This document shows positions 21,107 through 32,204 of a stretch of DNA of 64,000 bases, piece by piece. The stretch covers positions 142,587,351-142,651,350 of the forward strand of contig OX578133.1 of assembly GCA_951213105.1 (NCBI GenBank), given 5' to 3'. Numbering within the stretch: the first letter of the stretch is position 1; each line of letters starts with the position of its first letter. Under the pieces are notes generated by a model, which was not told where the DNA came from, made no database searches, and saw only the letters and a list, made by a program, of their open reading frames with translations. This stretch comes from Amaurobius ferox (taxonomy: Eukaryota > Arthropoda > Arachnida > Araneae > Amaurobiidae). A program made the translations under genes and the position numbers.

Positions 21107-21471
21107 GTCTAAAACATTGAATGGAGCACAGAGAAGGAAATTATATCACGGCAGACAGAAAAATTATAGCATTATTAACAGCAGTTCAAAAGTTTCGAGC
21201 ATATTTTACAGATAAACCATTGAAAATAGTAATAGACCACGCAGGTCTAACAAATTTATATACAGGAAAATGCTTATCCCCTAGAGTAATTAGGTGAGCG
21301 TTAAAACTCCAGGTATACAATCTGAAAATTGAACATATAGCGGTCGATTTAACAGAGCAGCGGAAGCACTATCACGGAATCTAGTGGCGGAAAAAGGATA
21401 AATTTGTTGCGCACTGCTAACAAGAGTAGTATTAGAAAGGAAAGAACTACTAAAGGGGAAGGGAAGGAGTT
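21107..21471 (+). pseudogene. Ty3/gypsy RNase H (fragment 2 of pol)
   Basis: The sequence resumes the gypsy pol with SKTLNGAQRRK, a frame change, YITADRKIIALLTAVQKF, then IVIDHAGLTNL, LSPRVIR, LKLQVYNLKIEHI and AAEALSRNL, the ordinary RNase H-to-tether order (DH, RW..L, ADALSR). It continues from 14820 and is followed by HINE-A copy 3, which splits it from the integrase. Inactive. Confidence 0.8.
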
Positions 21472-22436
21472 ACTTTTATTATTTTTCCTGCAATACATGG
21501 TAATGTATAGAGAAAGTATTGGAATCATGCCGAAAATCGAAACTCGAGTTTTCAACGGATCTACACGTTTCGAGACCTCTAGAATACGAAAAGACTATTT
21601 TCAGCGTGACGTCTGTGTGTGTGTCTGTCTGTGTGTCTGTCTGTCTGTGTGTCTGTGCAATGTACGTATCCACTCTAACTCAAAAACTAAAGGACCGAAT
21701 TTAATAAAATTTGGTAGGTAAGTCACTTGGATATGACTCTGGTGCTGATTAGTTTTTGGTACGATTCGTAAAAACAGAACCGGCCTTTTTTTGCGAATTG
21801 GTCCGTAAAAATTTCATTTATCCGCTCTCATTAAAATACTATTTTACATAATTTCACAAAATTTGGTAAATAAGTTTCTTGTTGGATACTCTGGTGCTGA
21901 TTAGAATTTGGTAAGATTCGGAAAGAAAACCCCGCCTTTTTTTACGAAATGGCCCACAAAAATTTCATGTATCCACCCTAGCTAAAATACTAATTAACCA
22001 AATTTCACAATATTTGGTAGATAAGTTACTTGTGGGACACTCTGGTGCTGATTCAATTTTAGTACGATTCGGAAAATAACAACCTGCTTTTTTTTGCGAA
22101 ATGGCCCGCAAAAATCGCCAAAATCTAAAAAAAAAGACAACGTATGCTGAAATATATCAATTAAATTCTTGTTTTATACGCAATTTTTGACGAGGAAAAG
22201 AATATAACACACTCCATTATACTTTAGGACTAACCGTTCGCAAGATATTTGAGATTTCTTGCATTTTTATTACGCCGCTATCGGAAAATGTCTAGTTACC
22301 AAATAAAAACAAAAATTGAATTAAAAATGCAAATTTAGTGTTATTTGGTGCAATTAAACTCAATCTAATGAATAATTAAAGAAATAAAGAACATATGAAT
22401 TTAAGTCTGCAGGGAAAGTCATGTGCTGCCCACATA
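21472..22436 (+). mobile_element. HINE-like element, family A, copy 3 (inside gypsy pol)
   Basis: The 5' end around CCTGCAATACATGGTAATG, the GTCT/GTGT microsatellite (21617-21660), three GGTGCTGATTAG-containing blocks and the 3' end GCAGGGAAAGTCATGTG-CTGCC-CACAT are all present. It interrupts the gypsy relic between RNase H and integrase, giving clear polarity: the HINE is younger than the retrotransposon. Confidence 0.8.
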
Positions 22437-23100
22437 CAAACAGGGATAATGCAGTAAAAAACGAGCCAAAGATTATGTAGTAGTGGATGATTTACTATTC
22501 TATAAAAATGTGAAAATATGAATGGAGAACCAAGACCTGCAATTCCTACATTTATGAGATTAGAAGTGATTAAAGACCTGCACAATCTTCCTATTTGTGG
22601 ACATATGGAAATAAGAAAAACGTTTGCACGTGCAGGAGAAGCAGTATATTGGTCGAAATTGAACAAGTGCAACGACTATTCCAGTAAAACGGGTCATTCA
22701 AAATAGTGGTTCAGTTAAAAAGTGTCGCAGGCCATAATCAAATTTGGTCAAAAACTAGTCAGCACGTACAGCTGAAAAAGCAAGGAAAATATGATTTTAG
22801 AAAACATAAGTGAGATATTGCCGCACCTATGAACAGAACAAAGCAAGCTTCAATAAAGTTCAGAATAAAAAAATAATAATAGGAAAGGTTACGAAAGCGA
22901 AAGGATAAATTTCAGCCTCAGCAAAAGAATAAGAATAAATGACGATCACGGGACGAAAGAGTGTGGGTGAAATAGAGTTTATGAAGTACCAAGGGGACCA
23001 CAGCAGAAACTGCATTGTCCGCAGGGGATTATAATCGGCACCGATATCTAGAAAGACCAAACAGCTGGACACAGCAACGTAATAATGATTGACGGCAGGG
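22437..23100 (+). pseudogene. Ty3/gypsy integrase, N-terminal zinc-binding part (fragment 3 of pol)
   Basis: After KDYVVVDDLLFYKN and a frame change, the stretch 22518-22700 reads RLEVIKDLHNLPICGHMEI, RKTFARAGEAVYWSKL and NKC, the H2C2 zinc-binding domain that starts gypsy integrases (His...GH...KT..R...YW...C). The catalytic core is not readable. Up to about 23100 there is only a faint IEFMK-YQGD-type frame. Dead remnant, same orientation as the other two pol parts. Confidence 0.75.
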
Positions 23101-23111
23101 GATAAATGCCA

Positions 23112-23280
23112 CGATGGAGGATCGAAATCTACGATGGACAGAAATGTACCGAAATCCTCGATGGACAGCCTAAATCCTTGATGGATAGAAATGGACCAAA
23201 ATCCTCGATGGATAGAAAGGGTCCAACATTCTAGACGGACAGAAATGGACCAAAATCCTTGATGGACAGATATAGATCAA
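23112..23280 (+). repeat. Short minisatellite, GATGGACAGAAATG-type units
   Basis: About five to six imperfect units of 27-36 bp, each with ATCCTCGATGGACAGAAATGG or a variant, lie end to end. They follow the gypsy integrase relic and might be part of its 3' region. Confidence 0.65.
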
Positions 23281-24530
23281 CAGTTTTTAAGTAAAAATAT
23301 TTTTAATGTATTCCTCAAAATCGAAACCTTATATCAAATTCTATGCATTACTTATGTTAAGAATGGTAAATGACCCGTTCACTGTTTAATTCCAGCGTAG
23401 AGAAGTGTAAAATTAATTAAGTGTAAAATAGATTCAATACTTAAATAAAATAATTATAAATACAGACCATGACTTCGCATATAAATAATAAGTAAAAGAT
23501 CATAACATGCTGAAATCTGTATACTGATTTTGGCGTATAGCTCTTGTCTTCTTCGCACTGAAGAAAACTGAAGAATATTGTGTTTGTGATACGATAGTTT
23601 GCTTTTTACATTTCATTTGCTGAGCATTTTGCGTTGTGGCCTATTTATTTAAATAGAATTTTTACTACTTAATGAATTAAATATATAAAAATATGCCTAG
23701 TTTCATTTCAGTATAATTCATTTGAAGCTTAAAGTAAATTTCCCACACAAATTATGCCAAATTATTTATTAAGATACATAATTTTGAAGGCGAACAATAA
23801 TTCGTAAGTGTGTATTACTTTATCTAGTATTCAAACATAACACATTTAATGACGTTTATTGATTTTCAATTAAAATGATTTTATGGATAATCAATACCTT
23901 TTGTTCTACCTTGACGAACATTAATTATTATTAAAGATGATATTAATGTAAAGACTTTTTCTCGCGTTTTTTATTTTACGGCTTTTTTTCCGATTTTTAA
24001 TGCATTTATCTCAAGGAGGAAGGTAATTATTTTACATTGAATACATTAATTAAAATTTACAGATTTTATACAATCGGTTAAAAAGCAGTGTGCATGTTTT
24101 TCGTCCTCTAAAATATTTGACAGAAAACGCATGTAACAAATCGAGGATCGGCTACCTTTCTGTACCTAATTTTCGTGGGGCAATTGGCCCACGAAAATAA
24201 TGTATATGGATAGAAGAGGAGGGCTGCCTCACTGAGGATGATTAGATGTCGTAAACGGCAAAAAGTTAGCATAGAAAGCTATAAATGCGGTAATATTGAT
24301 TTCAATACTACTGTTTTGAAGACAAACCAGTGATTTAAAAGATTGTTTAAAGTAAAATAAGTATTAGACTTATAATGTGATTATAATTGGACTTGTAATT
24401 TAATCCAATAAAAATGAAGCAATTAAAATTTTATGAAAACCAACCGATGAAAATTAATTTTCCATAATTCTGTATCATAAGCTTTAATGTGTGTTTGAAT
24501 CACTTGAAATATATTAAAAAATTCTTATGT
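23281..24530. other. No gene; one small hairpin
   Basis: AT-rich with no coding. A perfect 11-bp inverted repeat (ATTTTCGTGGG / CCCACGAAAAT, 24169-24198, 8-nt loop) precedes a CACTGAGGATGATTAG... GTAAACGGC stretch at 24230-24270. Confidence 0.45.
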
Positions 24531-25503
24531 GGGCAGCACATGCCTTTCCCTATATAATGCAATAAATTTAATTTTTTCACAGTGAAAAAATTATGTATAA
24601 ACACAATGCTTTTAACGTTGAATTGTACATTTGGCGCTTGTCTGGATGACAATATGCAAAACTATTTCAAAATACCCAATTAACTTATATTTCAAGTAAC
24701 TATAAATTGAAAATCGATAATGACAGCATCCGCTTAAGCGATATAGCGATAAAATATATATATTAATATATTTTAATAATTTATTCATCAGTTTGACGCC
24801 AGTTTCGTTAACATAGTATAATTTTAGCAGTTATAACAATATATTTTCATCAATATGGGGCGATATATCGTCAAGTTGGAGATAGTTGGCTAAATTAGTT
24901 ACAAAGTTCGCCAAATTCTCTCGTGAATGGAACGAACTAGATATACGAGAATTATATTAGAAAAATTAACGCACAATATTGCATATGAAAAGTGAACATA
25001 TTTGACAAAAGTTAATATTTTTTTATTTTATTTGATAGTTTTTGATAACATAATTTCAAAAAAGTGCAATTTCTTTAGAGCGGTTCTTGCTAGTGTGATA
25101 AAATTTGTGTGAATCGTTTTCTAATGAAAATTTACACAAGAAATAAATGATTATTTACGTAACATTATTGAAGGTTCTTATTTTTTTATGATTTTTCTGA
25201 AATGTTGTTCGAAAATTTCCGGAGGTCTTGCGAACATTCGATTGCTTTTAAAATGAAGCGGGTTTCAGTAATCATTGAGTATAATTTTTGTATCAAACTT
25301 CTTTCGAAACGCTTCATTCGTTTGTGAGATATCGTCTCACAGACACACGGACACACACACACACACACATCAACTAAAAAACGGTTGATTCGACTTCAGG
25401 GATGCTTGAAACGTGCTCCTACGTCAAAAACTCGAATTCGAATTTTCGACCCCGTCACAGTACTTTCTTTATGCATTACACAATGCATATAGGGAAAGTA
25501 AAA
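24531..25503 (-). mobile_element. HINE-like element, family B, copy 1
   Basis: In minus orientation the 3' end is at the left: hairpin ATGTG-GGCAG-CACAT (24537-24551), then CTTTCCCTATAT. The 5' end is at the right (TACTTTCTTTATGCATT ... AATGCATATAGGGAAAGTA, a terminal hairpin at 25461-25500). An ACAC microsatellite lies at 25347-25370. The interior differs from family A. Related copies are at 28446-30200 and 51620-52150. Confidence 0.7.
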
Positions 25504-25640
25504 CCTTTTTAAAAAACTCGCCTGTATTTCAAAATGCACTAAAACGTAGACACTAAAATCACCAAAAAAATTATCATATAAAATAAATAAATAAATATAC
25601 CCCAGTTTTTGTATGTATGATATATTTACGAAGTTTTCTT

Positions 25641-26296
25641 TTTAACACTTTACAACACAGTTGAAAAGTGTTTATGTCTTTGGTCATTCTGTCTGTCTGT
25701 CTGTCTGGCCGTTCCTACGATAACTGCCGTAAAAACGACTTTTATCAAAATGAAATTTTAGTATGTTGTGCAGACGATCTGTGGGACATATGGGAATGTA
25801 AATGAATAATATCACCTGATTAGTTTTGGATTGAACCCGGGTTGAAAATGTGAAATAGATTGAATCCTATGGGACCTAATTTTTCAAATATCTTTTAAGC
25901 GAAGTTAAAATTCACAAATTTCTTTGAAAATTTTAGGAAATATTCAAGTTATCCCATAAAATATATGAAAAAATTTGAGCAAAATATGTTCGGTAGTTTT
26001 TTAAATAAAAATAAAAATAATAATTATACCCATATTATATGAGGAGATCACGTGACCCACTTCAAAATAAAATATGGCATCCATCTTTTTTCCCAGTGTA
26101 AAAATCGTGATTTTAAAAGTTCTTTTAAATTTATATTTTGTGTTGCATCCGTCCTAAAACCGCTTTATTTTTGCGTATTTTCTGTGCATCTATATTCTGT
26201 GCCAACACAGTTACAATATTTTTGAATTTAAATGATCATCAAACTTTGATTTTTTTTACAACGAAGGCTAATTTTAACGGATGCAGAATGTAAACA
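25641..26296 (+). mobile_element. HINE-like element, family C, copy 1
   Basis: The 5' end AACACTTTACAACACAGTTG folds with AAAAGTGTT, followed by GTCTGTCTGTCTGTCTGG (25690-25707) and GATAACTGCCGTA. The same order recurs at 56680-57352, including ATCACGTGACC and CATCCATCTT blocks. The microsatellite-after-terminal-hairpin plan is that of the other HINE families. Confidence 0.65.
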
Positions 26297-26803
26297 AGTG
26301 ATTGTATATTGCGTATGTATATGTATTGTATATTGCGTATTGTATATTGCGCATTTCATAATCAATGTTTTATGCATGCTTGAACTTTCTTGTTTTTATT
26401 TATTGTATTATTATTGCAGTACTTTTTGACCGTTTGTGTGATATGTTTTTCTGATTACTATGAGAAAAAATTTAATATATAAGATATATAGTGATAAGAG
26501 AATAATGAATTTTATGCCACCGTCATTACATCGCCCGTTCCCAAATCTAAAGTTAATAATTGCTGCAAATTGATACTTTTGGAATTTTACAGTTATTAGT
26601 AATGAATAATAATTTTGAATATGTTTGAAAATAAATAATATATTATGGAGAATAATTACCTGTAATTAAGACTTGTAATTAAGTAATGTTTTGCCATCCC
26701 GAAATTAAAGCGGGTTATTGTGTTTGTTCAATCCTTGATCACACAATGTATTTAAAACTTATTAATTAAATATAGGAAAGTTTTCATTTAATTATATGCA
26801 TTT
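26297..26803. other. No gene; short TGTATATTGCG repeats
   Basis: Three to four copies of TATTGTATATTGCG lie at 26306-26353. The rest is AT-rich with nothing to call. Confidence 0.4.
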
Positions 26804-27752
26804 TACTTTCCCTGCAATACACGGTAATGTATAGGGAAAGTATTGGAATCATGTCGAAAATCGCAATTCGAGTTTTCAGCGGATCTACACGTTTCGAGAC
26901 CTCTAGAATACGAAAAAGCTATTTTTAGCGTGACGTCTGTGTGTGTGTATGTCTGTCTGTCTGTCTGTGTGTCTGTGCAATGTATGTATCCACTCTAACT
27001 CAAAAACTAATGGACCGAATTTCATAAAATTTGGTAGGTATGTCACTTGGATGTGACTCTGGTGCTGATTAGTTTTTGGTACGATTCGTAAAAACAGAAC
27101 CCGCCTTTTTTTGCGAAATGGCCCTTAAAAATTTTACTCTAGCTAAAATACTAATTTACCAAATTTCGCAAAATTTGGTAGATAAGTTACTTGTTGGATA
27201 TTCAGGTGCTGATTAGAATTTAGTACGATTCGGAAAAGAAGAACCCGCCTTTTCTTACGAAATAGTCCGCAAAAATTTCATGTATTCACTCTAGCTAAAA
27301 TACTAATTGACCTAATTTCACAAAATTTGGTAGATAAGTTACTTGCGGGATACTCTGGTGCTGATTAGATTTTGGTACGATTCGGAAAAGAACAACCTGC
27401 CTTTTTTTGCGAAATGGCCTGCCAAAATTTAAAAAAAAAAGGACTAAGTAGTGTATGCTTAAATGTATCAATTAAATTCTTATTTTATACGCAATTTTTG
27501 AAGAGAAAAATAATATAACACACTCCATTATACTTTAGGACTAACCGTTCTCAAGATATTTTAGATTTCTTGCAATTTTGTTACGCCAATTTCGATAAAA
27601 TGTCCAATTACCAAACAAAAACAAAAATTGAATTAAAAATGCAAATTTAGTGTTATTTGGTTCAATTAAACTCAATCTAATGAATTATTAAAGAAATAAA
27701 GAAAATATGAATTTGAGTTTGCAGGGAAAGTTATGTGTTGTCCACATCAGAT
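26804..27752 (+). mobile_element. HINE-like element, family A, copy 4 (best preserved)
   Basis: The 5' TACTTTCCCT (26804) folds with AGGGAAAGTA (26836-26845) as a perfect 10-bp stem. GTCT/GTGT repeats lie at 26937-26980, and three ~150-bp blocks carry GGTGCTGATTAG and CGAAATGGCC. The 3' TGCAGGGAAAGT is the inverse of the 5' ACTTTCCCTGCA and is followed by hairpin ATGTG-TTGTC-CACAT and CAG. This copy best defines the family ends. Confidence 0.8.
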
Positions 27753-28445
27753 TTTTTATCACTATTGTACGTTTTTACAGTGACTTCTGGATAGACCACT
27801 GAAACCGCAGCTAGTGTACGCATTAAAATCCGTTTACAGAATTCATGTGCTACATATGCTTAGAAATCAAACATGGAAATGGAAATATTAATTGTTTTCA
27901 GCGCTTTTCATTGCAAACTTTGAAAAGACAGTCTTTAAAAAATGTTTTTAAACTAATTATTGTAATTACTGAAGCTTCATTATACTAATATATTTTATTC
28001 AAGTTTTTTTTTTAAAGATAAATAAATTGTAAAAGCTGGGAACATGTCCAAACTTTTAATAGCGTCTAAATACTTTTTTCATGTTTTACAAAATCTTACG
28101 CATTGTTGAGCACTACTGCCAGATTAGCTAAAATACATATATTAACAAGACAGTTATGTAGCTAGTTTTATTTTCCAGCCTTTTGAGCAATGCGGAAATA
28201 CGCTGACAAGCATTTTCAGTTAAATAAAAGTAATTAAAGTATATTTTCTTTTGTCATATTTCTATGAGTGTGCCAGAATGAATTAAGATCATGATTTGAT
28301 GAGTGTTACAGTGTTACTTCATGAATGTAATTGCAAACTAATTAGTGGATATTTTCGTTGAGTGGTTAATTGTACAAGCACATAAAATGTTTGTAAAAAA
28401 TGAATTTTGCGTTCTTTTATTTTATCTTTGCTGTTAAAAAAAACT
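27753..28445. other. No feature seen
   Basis: AT-rich, without ORF, RNA gene or repeat boundary that I can support. Confidence 0.4.
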
Positions 28446-28721
28446 GTTACAGGTAGTACATGACTTTTCCTGTATAATGCAATGCTTTTACTTCTTTCAC
28501 AGCAAAATAATGATGCACAAGAACCACGGTACAAATATTTTGGTGTTGAATTAGTTATCAGAATTGGCCACTTTACTGGTTAACAACATGCAAAACTATT
28601 TTGAAGTACCCAATTAACTTACATTTCGCGCAAATATAATTTTGCAATTAACAGCTATAAGAAAAATTGATAGCGTCTACTAAGCAATATATTATATATA
28701 GTATTACTATTTTATAAATAA

Positions 28722-29005
28722 CTAGAAGTTAAGCCCGTCATATGACAGGATGCATAATATTGTGGAATATTGTCTATCATCTGTCTGCTTGCAGCACTTG
28801 TCTCCTAATATCCGCAAACGCATGCGAGCCACGTATTCCTCCCAGTCAATATTATTAATTCTTATACGACTGACTATAGAAACATAATTTCTATACCACC
28901 CCTAACAACAACGCAATTAATTTATGAAACCCTAAACTCTATGACAAAACATACATATCCCACAACAGGGAAACTCACTATATTTCAAATCAAGAATATT
29001 TATTC
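28722..29005 (-). mobile_element. Helitron 3' end (minus) inside the HINE
   Basis: Read on the minus strand it ends CTAG (28725-28722) before T. A hairpin CCTGTC-ATAT-GACGGG (28751-28736) lies 10 nt earlier, the canonical Helitron 3' signature. The 5' end was not located; it may lie beyond the hAT insertion. Confidence 0.5.
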
Positions 29006-29013
29006 CCCTAAAG

Positions 29014-29686
29014 CAGCGTTTCCTAAATGGGGGGTCGCGACCCAGCTCTTGGTCACGAAGGCAAACAGCAGCTCTCGAAACCTAGGTGTTTCGTTTTTGG
29101 ATTTTCAATTTCCCCCCAACTTTAAAATACGAGTAAATAAGGATGAATCGGGACTTTTGAATAGATTATTTAATTAATCTATACGAACGACGCTCTTTGT
29201 CCGCGTCCTGTCGCAGTCTCGCACATCTTCGACAAAATACCACTGATGGATTTTTGGTTGTCTTGTCGCCAGGAGTATCCAGTTTTAGCAGAAAAAGCAA
29301 CACAATTCCTAATACTTTTTGTCGCGACCGATAAATGTGAAACAGGCTTTTCAACACTGGTTTTCCTAAACAATAAATATAGAAACCAATTGGCAGTCGA
29401 ACCAGATCTAATAGTTAAGTTATCTTTTTCTCCAAACTTAAAGTTTCTAGTTAACAAGAAACAGCATCACACTTCTCATTAATAAATTATTTGGTTTTAC
29501 TTTGATTTCTTTGCATTTTTATAAGAGTAAATGCTTCTTTATTATAATATATGAAAACTGTACGGACAATCAAATCTCTTTTATTTTTACTATAGGCTAG
29601 TATATAGGTGATAAAAATTTTTGTGGGTCACAAAGGATAAGTATAAAAATAACCGGGAAACGGAAAATAAAGTTTGGGAAACGCTG
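29014..29686 (+). mobile_element. hAT-family deletion derivative with 8-bp TSD
   Basis: The target duplication CCCTAAAG flanks the element on both sides (29006-29013 and 29687-29694). Termini are CAGCGTTTCCTAAA and, inverted, CAGCGTTTCCCAAA. An 8-bp duplication and CAGxG ends are standard for hAT transposons. At 673 bp it keeps only the end of a transposase. The intact duplication suggests a fairly recent insertion. Confidence 0.92.
29246..29482 (+). pseudogene. hAT transposase C-terminal dimerisation domain
   Basis: The frame encodes YPVLAEKATQFLILFVATDK, CETGFSTLVFLNNKYRNQL, AVEPDLIVKLS and a KKQHHTSH end. This is the hAT C-terminal dimerisation region of the ZBED/FAM200-like group (CE.GFS.L...K.K.RN.L.VE.DL...LS ... 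HPSH). Catalytic residues and the BED finger are absent, deleted with the element's middle. There is no promoter or true start, since the ATG at 29246 is internal, so it is a remnant carried by the element. Confidence 0.85.
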
Positions 29687-30404
29687 CCCTAAAGCAACAG
29701 GAATTAGCAAGGAAATTGAACCAAATTTACTAAGATATTGGATTTTTATAAATTTGGCTTCAATTTTGTTAATTGAACGCTACTTTCGATTTAAAGATAT
29801 TTAAAAATAAGTACGTTGGTCATATTTTGCAAATTAATATTGTTTTGGAAAGTGAACATATTATACGATACTTAACTACATTTTTAATTTTACTCTTATT
29901 TTTTTCAGTAAATGTGTTTAAAAAACACGCAATATCTAGAGAACAGTTAATGCTAGCGTTCCAAAATTTGTATGTTTGTTTTCAAATGATAAACTAGGTA
30001 TAAAATTGTTATTTATTTAATTTTATTGTATGTACAGATTTTTTTTACGAATTTTCAAAAATCCTTTCAAAACGGTGGGGGTCTTCCAAATGTTCGAGTT
30101 TGTTTAAAATCAATAGGGTTCTACGTAGTATTTACTGAATGTAATAACAGTACCAAAAAACTTTTGAAACACTTCACTCGTTCGTGAAATATCGAGTCCT
30201 TGCTCCGTTGGCAATTCTGTTCTTATTTCATCCGTGTTTGCTATTCTACCAGCAGATGTTGATATTTCTCTGATGAGTATTGGTTGTACTTCTTACTAGT
30301 CCTGACAAAGAAGACTGTTTTTTGCCTTCGGAACCGATTGACACCATTATTTTTGCCTTTATGCTGTTTATACGAAGACTAATTAACTTTCTAAACTTTA
30401 TCTG

Positions 30405-30650
30405 CAGTTTGAACTTTACGAAGGCAGGATTAAGTTGAGCGAGCAATGCTAAGAAACGTTTGTCTCGGCGAATAACTGAGCTATATGAACTGACTAAATG
30501 ACGCTGCATCCATGGAGTTACTGAGGCGATTATCTTTTTTTCTATACTTCAAGGGATAAAGAAGAAATATTAATCTCAGTTGCTGGTTGAGACAAACGTT
30601 TTTTATCTTGCTTGCTCAACTTAACCCTGCCTTCGTAAAGTTCAATTTGC
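30405..30650. repeat. Inverted repeat with ~70-bp arms
   Basis: The arm GAACTTTACGAAGGCAGGAT...AACGTTTGTCTC (30412-30470) recurs inverted at 30585-30650 with a few differences. The ORF 30509-30246 on the minus strand reads across one arm and is not a gene. It adjoins the foldback at 30793 and shares GTTTTTTGCCTTC/GTTCTTTGCCTTCC and TATGCTGTT blocks with it. Confidence 0.65.
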
Positions 30651-30792
30651 TATTAAAGCTTAGAAAGTATATTATATTCGTATAATCTTCGATTATTTTC
30701 CTGCATTTTTCTACATGTTAAACCATTTTAAAACTTCTGTCTGGAACAATTATATGCCATATTAAATACTTAGTTAGTTCAACAGCAAGATT

Positions 30793-30957
30793 GATTAAAA
30801 GTATCAACTGGTTTTGGAGGGGAAAAGCATCCTTCTTCAGGATAAAAAGACGAGCATATCCACTAATAAAAGCAGAGACACTCGCTCTTGCTCTGTCTTT
30901 TTATCCCAGAGAAGGAAGCTGTTCTTTGCCTTCCGAGACAGGTTGATACTTTTAATC
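30793..30957. repeat. 165-bp foldback element
   Basis: The ends GATTAAAAGTATCAAC (30793-30808) and GTTGATACTTTTAATC (30942-30957) are perfect inverse copies. The interior continues as an imperfect palindrome (GGATAAAAAGACGAGC against GCTCTGTCTTTTTATCC). A transcript would fold into one long hairpin. Origin unknown; possibly a foldback MITE. Confidence 0.75.
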
Positions 30958-31257
30958 TATTTTGTATGCTGTTAAATTAAAACAATATACATTTTACAGA
31001 TTGATTTAGTTTGAGTTAATTTTTATAGTTAAATATTGCTAATATGCAAATTTTAAAAGCAATTGCGCGTGTAATTTCGATATTTTCTTAAATACTTATA
31101 ACTTAAATACCATCACTACAAAAGTTCACAGATGTAAGAGTATAAGTTCACAAAGTGGTTAATAATATCGTATGGATTTCAAACTTTAGAATTAGGAGCC
31201 GCAAGCATATATTTCTTTATTTATTCCAACAGCACGTTATGACTTTATATATTCTTG

Positions 31258-31530
31258 TTAAAAGACTTCATCGGCTTCTCAGCAGCGGGGTGTGCATTAA
31301 CGCGTAAAATTCGATATCGGGCAAGCATTATTTGGTCATCGATTTTAATAGTCCAAGAGCCAGCAATGCTTTTACTTACTCCATCTACTATAAAAGGTTT
31401 GAGCATTACATGTAGCAGAGCTTCATGGTGTCAATGGAGATCTGTGCAGAATCTGGCAGTCTCTTCAGATTTTTTAAATAAGCAGGTTACATGCCATATG
31501 TTTCCAGAAATTTTGAATCTCTAAAAATCT
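31258..31530 (-). pseudogene. Unidentified coding remnant
   Basis: On the minus strand a frame with one stop gives CLFKKSEETARFCTDLH, then LKPFIVDGVSKSIAGSW, TIKIDDQIMLARYRILRVN and AHPAAEKPMKSF before a stop. The composition looks protein-like, not random AT translation, but I do not recognise the family; a transposase or retroelement fragment is possible. The plus-strand 89-codon ORF over the same bases looks less protein-like. Confidence 0.3.
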
Positions 31531-32200
31531 GTACTTAAAGTTTTTGTACATTCACATTGGTCTCTTTTGACCTAAAGAAGAATCTCATAATAACACCTTC
31601 GAAACACATGTCATTTATATTCTATTTACAGCTTGCATTAATATAAGAGAATTTAACAGGGATATTAAGTATAATTGTATGTACCACGTATAACTTTTCG
31701 CAGAAAAATAAATGTGAAAACTACTTGTAATTCATTATTTTGATTTATATAAATAATTACAAATTGTTATATTCATAATTAGCATTATACCAATAGTCCG
31801 CATAATTCCTTTAATCGTATTATATGTTGCAATTCATTTATGCAACACTTCATCTTCATTGAAACCAATGGGGAAAATAGGTTCTTATAATTGAAGTAAC
31901 TGTTTCATCAAGTGCGACGAAAGGGTTGCTGTTTTTATCTGGAAAACTAACGTCCCATGCGTCTTCTTCTACTCTAGTTCAATCATAGCTTATCATACAG
32001 AGAGAGAAAAGCGGGTCTAAAAGAACGATTAATAGTTGATGCAAAAAGTGCTGAAACAGAAATTGACGTGTAATATGGATTGAGAACAAAAATTGTACAT
32101 CGCTGAAAACTAAATGAAATATTACCAATATTTCAAGCAAAGACTTTTTTATGAGATGTGTAATTACGTATGTGAACGGATGTTATCATGCTAAAATAAG
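31531..32200. other. No feature seen
   Basis: AT-rich without recognisable content. Confidence 0.4.
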
Positions 32201-32204
32201 GAGA

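Larger units (their letters stand above)
28446..30200 (-). mobile_element. HINE-like element, family B, copy 2, with nested insertions
   Basis: The left part (ACATGACTTTTCCTGTATAATGC from 28456) and right part (29770-30200, with GAACATATTAT..., a CAAAACGGTGGGGGTCTTCC block and CACTTCACTCGTTCGTG) match family B copy 1 in order. The middle (28722-29700) does not, and holds a Helitron-type end and a hAT element. The 5' terminus is lost after about 30200. Confidence 0.55.

Noticed and set aside
30246..30509. 87-codon minus-strand ORF
   Set aside because: It reads across one arm of an inverted repeat and its inverse copy does not keep the frame.
31255..31524. Plus-strand 89-codon ORF
   Set aside because: The opposite strand gives the more protein-like translation over the same bases.
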